This document shows, piece by piece, positions 1-6,986 of a stretch of 10,201 nt of DNA; positions within the stretch are counted from its first letter, which is position 1; the number at the start of each line of letters is the position of its first letter. The notes beneath the pieces are model-generated. The model did no database searches and was not told the origin of the DNA. It was given only the letters and a program-made list of their open reading frames with translations. This stretch comes from JAUIAI01 sp963976885. Its GTDB lineage: Bacteria > Pseudomonadota > Gammaproteobacteria > Burkholderiales > Burkholderiaceae_E. A program made the position numbers and the translations under genes. Where the stretch lies: NCBI GenBank assembly GCA_963976885.1, contig CAXBNM010000163.1, positions 1 to 10,201 on the forward strand, given 5' to 3'.

Positions 1-340
1 CCTGGCGATCACCGTTACCGTGGCCTTGAAACGCCCGGCCATGAGTCTGCTGGCCGTCATGTTGCTGTACGTGGCGGGCCGTGTCATTGCCGTGATCGAT
101 CGACTTGCGCAGAGCGGTATTTCTGAACTGGCCAGCGGCGGCATGGCTGAAGTGCTGACCGGTCTGCTGGCAAGATTACTGCCACAGACCGCACTGTTTG
201 CGCCAACCAACTGGTTGCTGACCGCAGAATTGCCAGCGGCAATGGGCTGGGGTATTGCTCAGGCGGCCGGACAATGCGCGATCTACTTCGTATTGCTACT
301 GCTGGTTTGTCAGCTCGATCTGTCCAATGACCTCGATTAG
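1..340 (+). CDS. Probable ABC-2 type transporter permease, C-terminal fragment
   Basis: The reading frame is already open at base 2, so this is the 3' end (112 residues) of a gene starting outside the window; the in-frame GTG at 20 is very unlikely to be the real start. The fragment holds two strongly hydrophobic stretches, one near its beginning (around SLLAVMLLYVAGRVIAVI) and one at the end (CAIYFVLLLLVCQL). Between them is an amphipathic segment containing LLPQTALFAPTNWLL. This pattern, with a loop ending in a Trp-Leu just before the last helix, resembles the C-termini of betaproteobacterial ABC-2 permeases that sit upstream of a conserved helical hypothetical protein. If right, it is the membrane subunit of an exporter whose ATPase gene would lie further upstream. 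The substrate is unknown. It could instead be another polytopic membrane protein, as only the tail is visible. Confidence 0.55.
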   Translation, partial: LAITVTVALKRPAMSLLAVMLLYVAGRVIAVIDRLAQSGISELASGGMAEVLTGLLARLLPQTALFAPTNWLLTAELPAAMGWGIAQAAGQCAIYFVLLLLVCQLDLSNDLD

Positions 341-1094
341 AGCCACTTTCGCCCGCAGTTCGGCCAAGCCCTGGTTCGTGCTGGCGACGGCCTTGCTGGT
401 GCAATGGCAGTTCGGCGCCGCGCATCAGACGGCGGCCCAGTTGCAGACCAGGCCGGCACCGGCACCATCGGCAACCGTCTTCGAGTTGGCCGCACTGGGC
501 GAAACACAAGCCGCCGCGACCGCCGCCGTGCTCTACCCGCAATCATTCGACGCACAAAGCGGCCAGTCCGTATCGCTGCGCAGCCTCGATATCGGGGCAC
601 TCTCGCAATGGTTGAAACTGGCTGGAGATCTGAATCCGAGCGCGCAATACCCAAGCTTTCTGGCCAGTCGGATATACGCCGAACTGGCCACGCCGGACGA
701 GGCGCGTCGCCTCCTCTACTGGATTCGAGACCAGTTTGCGCGTGCGCCGCAGGCGCACTGGCCATCACTGGCGCATGGCGTGCATCTGGCTCGCTATCGC
801 CTCAAGGACATGACTTTGGCCCGCGAACTGGCGACCGCGTTGCGGCTGGCCGACCCGCAGGCAGTCATTCCGCCCTGGGCCCGCCAACTGGAAATTTTCA
901 TGTTGCGCGAATCGAATGAATTAGCCGCTGCCCAGGCATTGTTGGGCGGACTCATCGAAAGCGGCCAGGTCAAGGATGAACGTGCCCTGGCAGTGATGGT
1001 TCATGACCTGCAAGACATTGAACGTCGGCTGCAGCAAGACCAACGGTCTATGAATCCCCCGGCAATTGCCGATATCACCCATGAGGCGCAGTAA
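327..1094 (+). CDS. Conserved hypothetical protein, N-terminally anchored, TPR-like helical
   Basis: A protein of 255 aa when started at the ATG at 327; the frame also has an ATG at 255, but that would overlap the upstream permease gene by 86 nt. Starting at 327 leaves a 14-nt overlap with the permease stop, which suggests translational coupling. Residues 14-31 (roughly KPWFVLATALLVQWQFGA) form a single hydrophobic stretch, probably a signal anchor. It is followed by a Pro/Ala-rich linker (RPAPAPSA) and an all-helical region. Segments such as YPSFLASRIYAE, HWPSLAHGVHLARYRLKDM and WARQLEIFMLRESNE recall a family of betaproteobacterial hypotheticals found directly downstream of ABC permease genes; the paired helices look TPR-like. 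It probably faces the periplasm and may be an accessory of the transporter. No catalytic motif is visible and I assign no biochemical function. Confidence 0.75.
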   Translation: MTSIRATFARSSAKPWFVLATALLVQWQFGAAHQTAAQLQTRPAPAPSATVFELAALGETQAAATAAVLYPQSFDAQSGQSVSLRSLDIGALSQWLKLAGDLNPSAQYPSFLASRIYAELATPDEARRLLYWIRDQFARAPQAHWPSLAHGVHLARYRLKDMTLARELATALRLADPQAVIPPWARQLEIFMLRESNELAAAQALLGGLIESGQVKDERALAVMVHDLQDIERRLQQDQRSMNPPAIADITHEAQ

Positions 1095-1140
1095 AAATCT
1101 GTCTGACCTCTTTATTGATCAATCCACAGTGGAGTAACCC

Positions 1141-1815
1141 ATGCCTCATTTGAAACCAGCCCGACCGCAAAAAATTCGCCCCTCAGAACGGCCCGCCAGA
1201 CAACAAGGCTTCACCCTGGTAGAAATTGCCATCGTGCTCGTCATTGTTGGCCTGTTGCTGGGCGCTGTCCTCAAGGGTCAGGAACTGATCTTCAACACCA
1301 AGATCAAGTCCACCTTCAATCTGAGCCGGGAAATGTCGGCTGCGCTGTACGCTTACCAGGATCGCTATCGTGTGATTCCGGGTGACGACTATAAGGCTAC
1401 GACTCGCTTTCCGAGCGCCAGTCCGGCCGTGCGCAACGGCAATGGCGACGGCAACATCGCAGTCAGCACGACCTGTTCAACTGGCGCAACGACCGCGGCC
1501 AGCGAAAACTGCTCGGCATTGCAACACCTGCGTGTAGCCGGCTTTATTGCAGGCTCGGATGGTGAAGCGCTGCGTACCCCGTTCGGTTCGCTGGCCTATC
1601 CGGGCGGTGCGTTGTACTTCTTCACTGGCGCTGGTTACGCACCTGCATTGGGTTACTACTCAATGGGCATGACGCACAAGATCATGAGTTCGATCGACTC
1701 ATCGTTTGACGACGGTGACCCGACCACCGGCGTGGTTCGCTGCCAGACCATTACGGCTTATGACTATGCCGATCCGGATAGTCGCATGCCGAGTTACTGT
1801 TCAGCCACGCTGTAA
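1141..1815 (+). CDS. Type IV prepilin-like / type II secretion pseudopilin family protein
   Basis: This 224-aa protein has a class III (prepilin) signal: a basic, proline-rich 23-residue leader ending QQG, followed by FTLVEIAIVLVIVGLLLGAV. Cleavage by prepilin peptidase is expected between Gly23 and Phe24, giving a mature protein of about 201 aa with Phe1 and the conserved Glu5. The hydrophobic helix would hold it in the inner membrane or in a pilus/pseudopilus fibre. The globular part has the RYRVIPGDDY turn typical of these proteins, a Gly/Asn-rich segment (NGNGDGN) and four cysteines (in STTCSTG, ENCSAL, VRCQTI, YCSAT) that could form two disulfides. A GGAG ribosome site lies at 1131-1134. 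No other pilus gene is in view, so whether it serves a pilus or a secretion system cannot be told. The leader is longer than the usual 6-15 residues. Confidence 0.85.
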   Translation: MPHLKPARPQKIRPSERPARQQGFTLVEIAIVLVIVGLLLGAVLKGQELIFNTKIKSTFNLSREMSAALYAYQDRYRVIPGDDYKATTRFPSASPAVRNGNGDGNIAVSTTCSTGATTAASENCSALQHLRVAGFIAGSDGEALRTPFGSLAYPGGALYFFTGAGYAPALGYYSMGMTHKIMSSIDSSFDDGDPTTGVVRCQTITAYDYADPDSRMPSYCSATL

Positions 1816-1831
1816 AGGCTCAGCTGACGGC

Positions 1832-1870
1832 ACGAACCGGCAGGCAACCCGAGGCGGCCTGCCGGTTCGT
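1832..1870. terminator. 14-bp perfect inverted repeat between converging genes, possible bidirectional terminator
   Basis: ACGAACCGGCAGGC at 1832-1845 is the exact reverse complement of 1857-1870, separated by 11 nt. It sits between the stop of the prepilin gene (1815) and the stop of trpC (1870-1872), touching the latter. Neither strand has a T-run directly after the stem: the + strand continues CATGCAAAAAAG, and the A-run is inside trpC. It would therefore be a strong hairpin but not a textbook intrinsic terminator. It may end or protect transcripts from both sides. Confidence 0.55.
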
Positions 1871-2697
1871 CATGCAAAAAAGCTTCGCAGTGCTGAGCCG
1901 GGTTCCGGGGCTCGCATGAATGCCTCACCGACCAGAAACGCATTGACGCCTGCCGCGCGCATCTGCGCCACATCGACAGGCGCAAGAATGCCGCTTTCGG
2001 TCACAACAAGCCGATCATCGGGCATCGCCGCGAGCAAATCGAGCGTCGTCTGCAAGCTCACTTCAAACGTGCGCAGATTACGGTTGTTGATGCCAATCAA
2101 CGGACTCTGACAGGCCAGCGCGGTTTGCAGCTCCTGTGCGTTGTGCACCTCGATCAGCACATCCATACCCAACTCCAGCGCGTGCTGCTCAAGCGCCTGC
2201 AATTGCGCCGACTCGAGCGCCGCCACGATCAGCAGGATGCAATCGGCCCCCCACACTCGCGCCTGGTCGATCTGATAGCGGTCGATGATGAAATCCTTGC
2301 GCAGCACCGGCAACGCGCACGCTGCCCGCGCCGTGCGCAGATACTCGCCACAACCCTGAAAGAACTGTTCGTCGGTAAGCACCGACAGGCATGCCGCACC
2401 GCCGGCCTCATAGCTGGCGGCAATGGCGGCCGGATCGAAGTCGGCGCGGATCACGCCTTTGCTCGGACTGGCCTTCTTGACCTCGGCAATCACGCCGGCC
2501 TGGCCGGCCGCGATTTTCTGCTGCAAGGTGCGCACGAAACCCCGTGGCGCGTTATCGGCACCGTTTGCGAGCGTGGCGCGCGCCTGCGCGGCCATGGTGT
2601 CGGCCGAAGTCTGCTGCAAGCCATGGCGGATCTCGTCCGCCTTGACGGCCAGGATTCGCGCCAGGATGTCAGAACCCGTAGAGGTAGCGCCGATCAT
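1870..2697 (-). CDS. trpC: Indole-3-glycerol phosphate synthase
   Basis: A 275-aa (beta/alpha)8-barrel enzyme that closes carboxyphenylamino-deoxyribulose phosphate to indole-3-glycerol phosphate, the fourth step of tryptophan synthesis, in the cytoplasm. Family motifs run in order: AEVKKASPSKG (residues 71-81, with the conserved Glu72 and Lys74), DEQFFQG (109-115), VLRKDFIID (131-139, with the catalytic Lys134), ADCILLI (151-157), LIEVHN (181-186, Glu183), GINNRNLRTF (202-211) and VTESGI (232-237). The phosphate-binding end is FLVGEAFM (254-261). Length and motifs are complete, and it is a monofunctional TrpC, not fused to TrpF. Its ATG overlaps the trpD stop in an ATGA arrangement (2694-2697), so it is surely co-translated with trpD as the last gene of trpGDC here. 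A 14-bp inverted repeat follows the stop directly. Confidence 0.97.
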   Translation of the reverse strand: MIGATSTGSDILARILAVKADEIRHGLQQTSADTMAAQARATLANGADNAPRGFVRTLQQKIAAGQAGVIAEVKKASPSKGVIRADFDPAAIAASYEAGGAACLSVLTDEQFFQGCGEYLRTARAACALPVLRKDFIIDRYQIDQARVWGADCILLIVAALESAQLQALEQHALELGMDVLIEVHNAQELQTALACQSPLIGINNRNLRTFEVSLQTTLDLLAAMPDDRLVVTESGILAPVDVAQMRAAGVNAFLVGEAFMRAPEPGSALRSFFA

Positions 2698-3725
2698 TTG
2701 GCCACCGCATTGGAAACGGCTACGTATTGCTCAAGCTTTTGCATCGCCGCGCCCGAGGCAATCAGCTCCTGCGCCTTGCTGATGCCGTGCGGAATATCGT
2801 CGGCCAGACCACAGGTATAGAGTGCCGCGCCGGCATTGAGCACCACGATATCGCGGGCCGTGGTGTTGGTGCCGGTCAGTGCGTCGAGCAACATCTGACG
2901 CGACTGCTCGACATCGTCGACAGCTATCTGGCGATGGCTCTGCATGGCCAGTCCGTAGTCTTCGGGGTGAATTTCATACTCGCGGATTTTGCCGTCGCGC
3001 AATTCGCCAACCATGGTGGTCGCGCCGAGCGAAATTTCATCCATGCCGTCCTTGCCCCACACCACCAGGGCCCGACTGGCACCAAGCTGACGCAAAGCCC
3101 GGATATGAATACCGACCAGATCGGGGTGAAACACACCGACCAGCAGATTCGGCGCACCGGCCGGATTGGTCAGCGGCCCGAGAATGTTGAAAATCGTGCG
3201 CACGCCCATTTCCTTGCGCACCGGCACGACGTTTTTCATCGCGGGGTGGTGGTTGGGCGCAAACATGAAGCCCAGGCCCGTCTGCTCGATACAGCTGCGC
3301 ACCTGATCGGGCGTCAGCATGATGTTCACGCCGAGCGATTCAAGCACATCGGCGCTGCCCGAACTGGACGACACGCTGCGATTGCCATGCTTGGCCACCT
3401 GGGCACCGCCAGCGGTGACCACGAACATCGACGCGGTGGAAATGTTGAAGGTGTGCGAGCCATCACCGCCCGTGCCCACAATATCGATAAAGTGCGGTCC
3501 GCCATCGAATTCGACCTTGTTGGCAAACTCGCGCATGACGGTCGCGGCAGCGGTGATCTCGCCAATCGTTTCTTTCTTGACGCGCAAGCCGGTCAGCAAG
3601 GCGGCGGTCATCATCGGTGACATCTCGCCTTGCATGATCATGCGCATTAAATGTTCCATCTCGTCCGGGAAGATATCGCGGCTTTCGATGCAGCGCTGGA
3701 CCGCCTCCTGAGGTGAAATCGGCAT
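2694..3725 (-). CDS. trpD: Anthranilate phosphoribosyltransferase
   Basis: A 343-aa enzyme that transfers the phosphoribosyl group of PRPP to anthranilate, the second committed step of tryptophan synthesis. The glycine-rich PRPP/anthranilate loop GTGGDGS is at residues 84-90, followed by FNIST (93-97). The second signature, KHGNRSVSSSSGSAD, is at 112-126, and the conserved NILGPLTNPA segment lies in the C-terminal half. Length is normal for the family. The ATG at 3725 is preceded by AGGAGA (complement of 3732-3737) at a good distance, which fixes the start. It is the middle gene of trpG-trpD-trpC: a 45-nt gap separates it from trpG and its stop overlaps trpC by 4 nt. The gap holds a 12-base self-complementary run (GGGCGCGCGCCC, 3756-3767), which may form a small hairpin but would not obviously stop transcription. 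Confidence 0.97.
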   Translation of the reverse strand: MPISPQEAVQRCIESRDIFPDEMEHLMRMIMQGEMSPMMTAALLTGLRVKKETIGEITAAATVMREFANKVEFDGGPHFIDIVGTGGDGSHTFNISTASMFVVTAGGAQVAKHGNRSVSSSSGSADVLESLGVNIMLTPDQVRSCIEQTGLGFMFAPNHHPAMKNVVPVRKEMGVRTIFNILGPLTNPAGAPNLLVGVFHPDLVGIHIRALRQLGASRALVVWGKDGMDEISLGATTMVGELRDGKIREYEIHPEDYGLAMQSHRQIAVDDVEQSRQMLLDALTGTNTTARDIVVLNAGAALYTCGLADDIPHGISKAQELIASGAAMQKLEQYVAVSNAVAK

Positions 3726-3770
3726 ATCGGTTCTCCTGATTGTCTGTCGGTTGGTGGGCGCGCGCCCGGT

Positions 3771-4364
3771 TCAGCCTGCCGCTACGGCGGCGCTTGCCTT
3801 TCGGACCCTGGCGAGGAAATTGTCCAGCATCTGGTGGCCGGCCTGCGATGCAATGCTCTCGGGGTGAAACTGCACGCCTTCGATATCCATGCTCTGGTGC
3901 CTGACCCCCATGATCTCACCATCGTCCGACCAGGCCGTACGGACCAGCGTATCCGGCAGATCGGAAAGCGCCAGCGAGTGATAACGCACGACCGTCAGGG
4001 GATCGGGCAAATCGGCAAAAACGCCGCTGCCATCGTGCCGGATATCGTCGGTCTTGCCATGCATGACCTGGCGGGCCGACCCGAGTGTGGCGCCAAAGGC
4101 CATGCCAATGGCCTGATGGCCCAGGCAAACCCCCAACACCGGCAAGCGGCCACCGAAATGCTCGATGGCGGCCAGCGAAACGCCCGCCTCACGCGGCGTA
4201 CACGGGCCCGGTGATATCACCACGGCCTCGACGGACAACGCCGCCAACTCGGCAAGACTCGCCTCGTCGTTACGAACCGTCACAACAGAGGCGCCCAATT
4301 CTTCCAGATACTGGACCAGGTTGTACGTAAATGAGTCATAGTTGTCGATCATCAATATGTTCAT
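3771..4364 (-). CDS. trpG: Anthranilate synthase component II (glutamine amidotransferase)
   Basis: A 197-aa class I glutamine amidotransferase subunit that releases ammonia from glutamine for TrpE. The start is set at the ATG at 4364, giving MNILMIDNYDSFTYN, the standard N-terminus of this family; a purine-rich GGGAG lies just upstream. The frame stays open to 4463, but that extension is not family-like. Motifs: ISPGPCTP (50-57, oxyanion strand), GVCLGHQAIG (78-87) with nucleophile Cys80, MHGK (101-104), and GVQFHPES (163-170) with His167 and Glu169 of the triad. In many bacteria this subunit also serves PabB for folate synthesis, and that dual use cannot be excluded. It heads the trpGDC unit. 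Unusually, trpE is not directly upstream: an opposed lipoprotein gene separates them, so trpG needs its own promoter in the 89-bp divergent gap. Confidence 0.96.
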   Translation of the reverse strand: MNILMIDNYDSFTYNLVQYLEELGASVVTVRNDEASLAELAALSVEAVVISPGPCTPREAGVSLAAIEHFGGRLPVLGVCLGHQAIGMAFGATLGSARQVMHGKTDDIRHDGSGVFADLPDPLTVVRYHSLALSDLPDTLVRTAWSDDGEIMGVRHQSMDIEGVQFHPESIASQAGHQMLDNFLARVRKASAAVAAG

Positions 4365-4390
4365 GCCCGCTCCCGCTGCAAAAAGTACCC

Positions 4391-4426
4391 GATCTTCAGA
4401 TCCGTTGCCTGATGTTGTAATGTCAA
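4391..4426 (-). promoter_or_regulatory. Candidate trpG promoter region with a dyad
   Basis: Within the 89 bp between the divergent trpG and CAP-lipoprotein starts, the - strand has a perfect TTGACA (complement of 4421-4426). A -10 spaced by 16-18 bp would fall on GGATCT/GATCTG, which is a poor match. That place is covered by the near-palindrome GATCTTCAGATC (4391-4402), which could be an operator. On the + strand TGTAAT (4416-4421) is a possible -10 for the lipoprotein gene, again without a good -35. This is inference from consensus matching only. Confidence 0.35.
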
Positions 4427-4453
4427 CCCTGCCCAGCCCAGCCAACCTGACCC

Positions 4454-5053
4454 ATGACCACAACCCGCCCTTTGCGCCTTGCCGCCTCGCTTCTGATTCT
4501 TGCCGCCCTGGCCGCCGGCTGCGGCGACAGCGACGACGACGCGCCAGCCGGCAATGACACCGGCGGTCAGGACGCTGGCCAGTCCCCGGTCACCGACCCG
4601 ACCGCGCCGTCGACTTTTCTCAGCGCCGATCAGGCCTTTATCGATGAGGCCTTGCTGCGCATCAACACGGCCCGGCGCAGCCAGCAGCAATGTGGCGACA
4701 CCTCGGTGCCGCCGGTTAATGAACTGATCTGGCATCAGCAACTTGAACAATCCGCGCTCGGCCATAGCCAATGGATGCAACAAAACAATTCGTTTGGCCA
4801 TGATGGCGAAAACGGCAACGACACCGGCGACCGGCTGACGGCCACCGGTTACGAGTGGCGCATCGTGTCCGAAAACGTTGCCGGCGGTTATCCCGATCTG
4901 CAGGCCGTCATGGCGGACTGGCTCGCCAGTCCGTCCCATTGCCTGACCCTGATGAACGGCAGCGCCATCCATATGGCCGTGCGCGTGGTCGACGGCACCT
5001 CGGCCAACGAGTACAGCAACTACTGGACGCTGGTGGTGGCCGCCCCGCGCTGA
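4454..5053 (+). CDS. CAP/SCP-domain lipoprotein
   Basis: A 199-aa exported protein. Residues 1-22 form a lipoprotein signal (basic MTTTRPLR, then ASLLILAALAAG) with a lipobox LAAGC placing the lipidated cysteine at Cys23. A flexible Asp/Gly/Pro-rich linker (about 24-55) follows, then one CAP domain (about 60-199). The four family hallmarks are visible: ALGHSQWM with His104, FGHDG, the GDRLTATGY segment (125-133), VSENVAGG with Glu140, and WLASPSHC (156-163) with His162. Cys80 and Cys163 could form a disulfide. CAP proteins bind sterols or fatty acids or act extracellularly, and bacterial roles are mostly unknown. It is encoded opposite to the flanking trp genes, divergent from trpG and converging on trpE 25 bp away. 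The start lacks a clear Shine-Dalgarno, but the signal peptide leaves little room for another. Confidence 0.9.
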   Translation: MTTTRPLRLAASLLILAALAAGCGDSDDDAPAGNDTGGQDAGQSPVTDPTAPSTFLSADQAFIDEALLRINTARRSQQQCGDTSVPPVNELIWHQQLEQSALGHSQWMQQNNSFGHDGENGNDTGDRLTATGYEWRIVSENVAGGYPDLQAVMADWLASPSHCLTLMNGSAIHMAVRVVDGTSANEYSNYWTLVVAAPR

Positions 5054-5078
5054 CCGCCCGGGTGCGAGCGCGGCAGCC

Positions 5079-6623
5079 TCAGAAATCATCGCTCGCCCCT
5101 TCCTCGACCAGCTCGGCCGCCCGAATCAGCGCACGTGCCTTCGATTCGGTTTCCTGCCACTCGTTGATCGGCACCGAGTCGTAGACGATGCCGGCGGCAG
5201 CCTGCACGTACAGCGTTTCATCCTTGACGACGCCGGTGCGAATCAGGATGGCCACATCCATATCGCCTGAATAACTCAGATAACCGCAAGCACCGCCGTA
5301 AAGACCGCGCCGGGTGGGCTCCAGTTCGGAGATGATTTCCATCGCCCGCACCTTGGGAGCGCCCGTCAGTGTGCCGGCCGGAAAGCTGGCCCGGAACACA
5401 TCGATGGCATCCAGACCGGGCTTCAACACGCCCTCGACATTGCTGACGATGTGCTGGACGTGCGAGTACTTTTCGATACCCATCTGGTCGGTCACCCGAA
5501 CCGTACCGGTCGCGGCAATGCGACCGATGTCGTTGCGGGCCAGATCGATCAGCATCAGATGCTCGGCCCGCTCTTTCGGATCGGCCAGCAACTCCTCGGC
5601 CAGAGCCTTGTCCTGCGCCGGCGACAGACCACGCTTGCGGGTACCGGCCAGCGGCCGGATCGTCACCTTGCGCACCTGACCGTCGACCGCCTGATCACGC
5701 ACCGCGGCGCTGTCCTCGTCGGTGACCGGCACCTGCTCCTGGCGCACCAGAATTTCCGGCGACGCGCCAACAACATGGAAGTCGCCAAAGTCGTAGTAAT
5801 ACATGTACGGCGACGGATTGACCGAGCGCAGCGAGCGGTACAGCGACAGCGGCGAATGCGGATACGGCTTTTGCAAGGTCTGGCCAATCTGCACCTGCAT
5901 CAGGTCGCCGGCGCAGATGTATTCGCGGGCGCGTTCGGCCGCGCGCAGGTAATCGGCCTGATCGAAGTCACGCCGGATCGAGGCCTCGGCCTCGCGCCGC
6001 TCGTCCTCGGGCGGTTGCACCACAGCCCGGCGCAGCCGCGCATCGAGTTCGCGCAACCGGCGCCGCGCCTGACCGTAGGCTTCAGGGCCAGACGGATCGG
6101 CATAGACCAGCAGATAGAGCTTGCCGTGCAGGTTATCGACGATGGCCAGCTCATCAACCAGCAACAACTGCATGTCGGGGGTGCCGATGGGATTGGGTTT
6201 GTCGTTGACGCCGAGTTTGGGCTCGATGAAACGCACCAGGTCGTAGCCGAAGTAGCCGGCCAGGCCGCCACAGAAACGCGGCAGGCCCGGGCGCAGCGCC
6301 GGCCGGAAACGCTTGTGATACTCGCGCACGAAATCGATCGGATCGCCCTCGTGTTGTTCGACAACCTTGCCATCAAGCAACACTTCGATCTGGTCGCCGC
6401 TGGAGCGGACCATGCGGCGCGCCGGCAGGCCGATGAACGAGTAGCGCCCGAAGCGCTCACCGCCCACCACGGATTCGAGCAAGAAGGAATTGGCCCGCGA
6501 GCCGCCTTCGGTGAGCTTCAGATAAATGGACAGTGGCGTATCGAGGTCGGCCAGATGTTCGGCCAGCAAGGGGATACGGTTATAGCCTTCGGCGGCAAGC
6601 GCCTTGAATTCAATTTCAGTCAT
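5079..6623 (-). CDS. trpE: Anthranilate synthase component I
   Basis: A 514-aa chorismate-using enzyme that, with TrpG, makes anthranilate, the first committed step of tryptophan synthesis. The start is the ATG at 6623 (MTEIEFKALAAEGYN); an in-frame TTG nine bases earlier is less likely. The N-terminal domain carries LLES (residues 48-51), the motif lining the tryptophan feedback-inhibition pocket, and RYSFIG. The catalytic domain has GGLAGYFGYD, MQVQIGQ, GASPEILVR, the RPLAGTRKRG motif, HLMLIDLARNDIGR, GTLTGAPKVRAMEII and RRGLYGGACGYLSYSGDMD, all diagnostic of chorismate-binding enzymes. Length is normal and no lesion is seen. In most relatives trpG follows closely; here an opposed CAP lipoprotein gene follows instead. 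The 492-bp upstream region is unusually long and full of inverted repeats, so an RNA-level control of trpE is possible, although no Trp-rich leader peptide was found. Confidence 0.97.
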   Translation of the reverse strand: MTEIEFKALAAEGYNRIPLLAEHLADLDTPLSIYLKLTEGGSRANSFLLESVVGGERFGRYSFIGLPARRMVRSSGDQIEVLLDGKVVEQHEGDPIDFVREYHKRFRPALRPGLPRFCGGLAGYFGYDLVRFIEPKLGVNDKPNPIGTPDMQLLLVDELAIVDNLHGKLYLLVYADPSGPEAYGQARRRLRELDARLRRAVVQPPEDERREAEASIRRDFDQADYLRAAERAREYICAGDLMQVQIGQTLQKPYPHSPLSLYRSLRSVNPSPYMYYYDFGDFHVVGASPEILVRQEQVPVTDEDSAAVRDQAVDGQVRKVTIRPLAGTRKRGLSPAQDKALAEELLADPKERAEHLMLIDLARNDIGRIAATGTVRVTDQMGIEKYSHVQHIVSNVEGVLKPGLDAIDVFRASFPAGTLTGAPKVRAMEIISELEPTRRGLYGGACGYLSYSGDMDVAILIRTGVVKDETLYVQAAAGIVYDSVPINEWQETESKARALIRAAELVEEGASDDF

Positions 6624-6963
6624 TCCGTTCAACCGGTTGGTTCGCCGCCGCGGCTCGGTGCGAGCTCATACGGCGAAGGTATTACAACAGCAGGAAGGAT
6701 GGGCGTTGCGCAGTACCAGCCACGCAGGCCGACAACGCACCAGTGGTCCGAAGGCCATGCAGGGGGATATGCAGCGAGCGATGAACTGACCGGCAGGCGT
6801 GCAAACCGGTGCGGCTGAATCAGGCGGATCTGGCGAGGGTTACAACCGGAAGACTCCGGTGCAAATGATCTGCGGAAATTCCGGACGCCAGAACATGGCA
6901 TGACATGCGGAATTTCTGTCGGCGACTGAATGCGGTAGACCTGATTCAGTCGCTGTAACCTGG

Positions 6964-6982
6964 AACCCCGGTGAGGGGTTTT
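6964..6982 (+). terminator. Short GC hairpin followed by TTTT
   Basis: AACCCC, loop GGTGA, then GGGGTT followed by two more T: a 6-bp stem with a short U-run, readable as a weak intrinsic terminator on the + strand. On the - strand it is preceded, not followed, by the T/A run, so it would not terminate gph or trpE transcription. It may equally be one helix of the larger structured region. Confidence 0.3.
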
Positions 6983-6986
6983 AACG

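Noticed and set aside
4361..5089. A 242-codon - strand frame opposite the CAP lipoprotein, which would restore collinearity with the trp genes
   Set aside because: Its translation is Gly/Arg/His-rich without domains, while the + strand frame has a lipoprotein signal and a full set of CAP motifs.
4414..6688. GTTGTAAT at 4414-4421 and its reverse complement at 6681-6688, upstream of trpG and trpE, as a shared operator
   Set aside because: An 8-base match between two searched regions is close to chance expectation, and the copies differ in orientation and distance to their genes.
5451..6818. A 455-codon open frame on the + strand antisense to trpE
   Set aside because: It mirrors the trpE codons, has the His/Arg/Gln-rich composition usual for antisense frames of GC-rich genes, and shows no family motif, whereas trpE is unmistakable.
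6845..6891. Partial resemblance to a cobalamin riboswitch core (GGAAGACTCCGGTGCAAAT)
   Set aside because: The B12 box and the surrounding conserved helices are missing, and no cobalamin or transport gene lies downstream on the + strand.
6629..6901. A 90-codon - strand frame ending just before trpE, with three Trp codons within about 15 residues, as a trp leader peptide
   Set aside because: It is far longer than known leader peptides, the Trp codons are not adjacent, no ribosome site is evident, and no terminator hairpin with a T-run follows on that strand.
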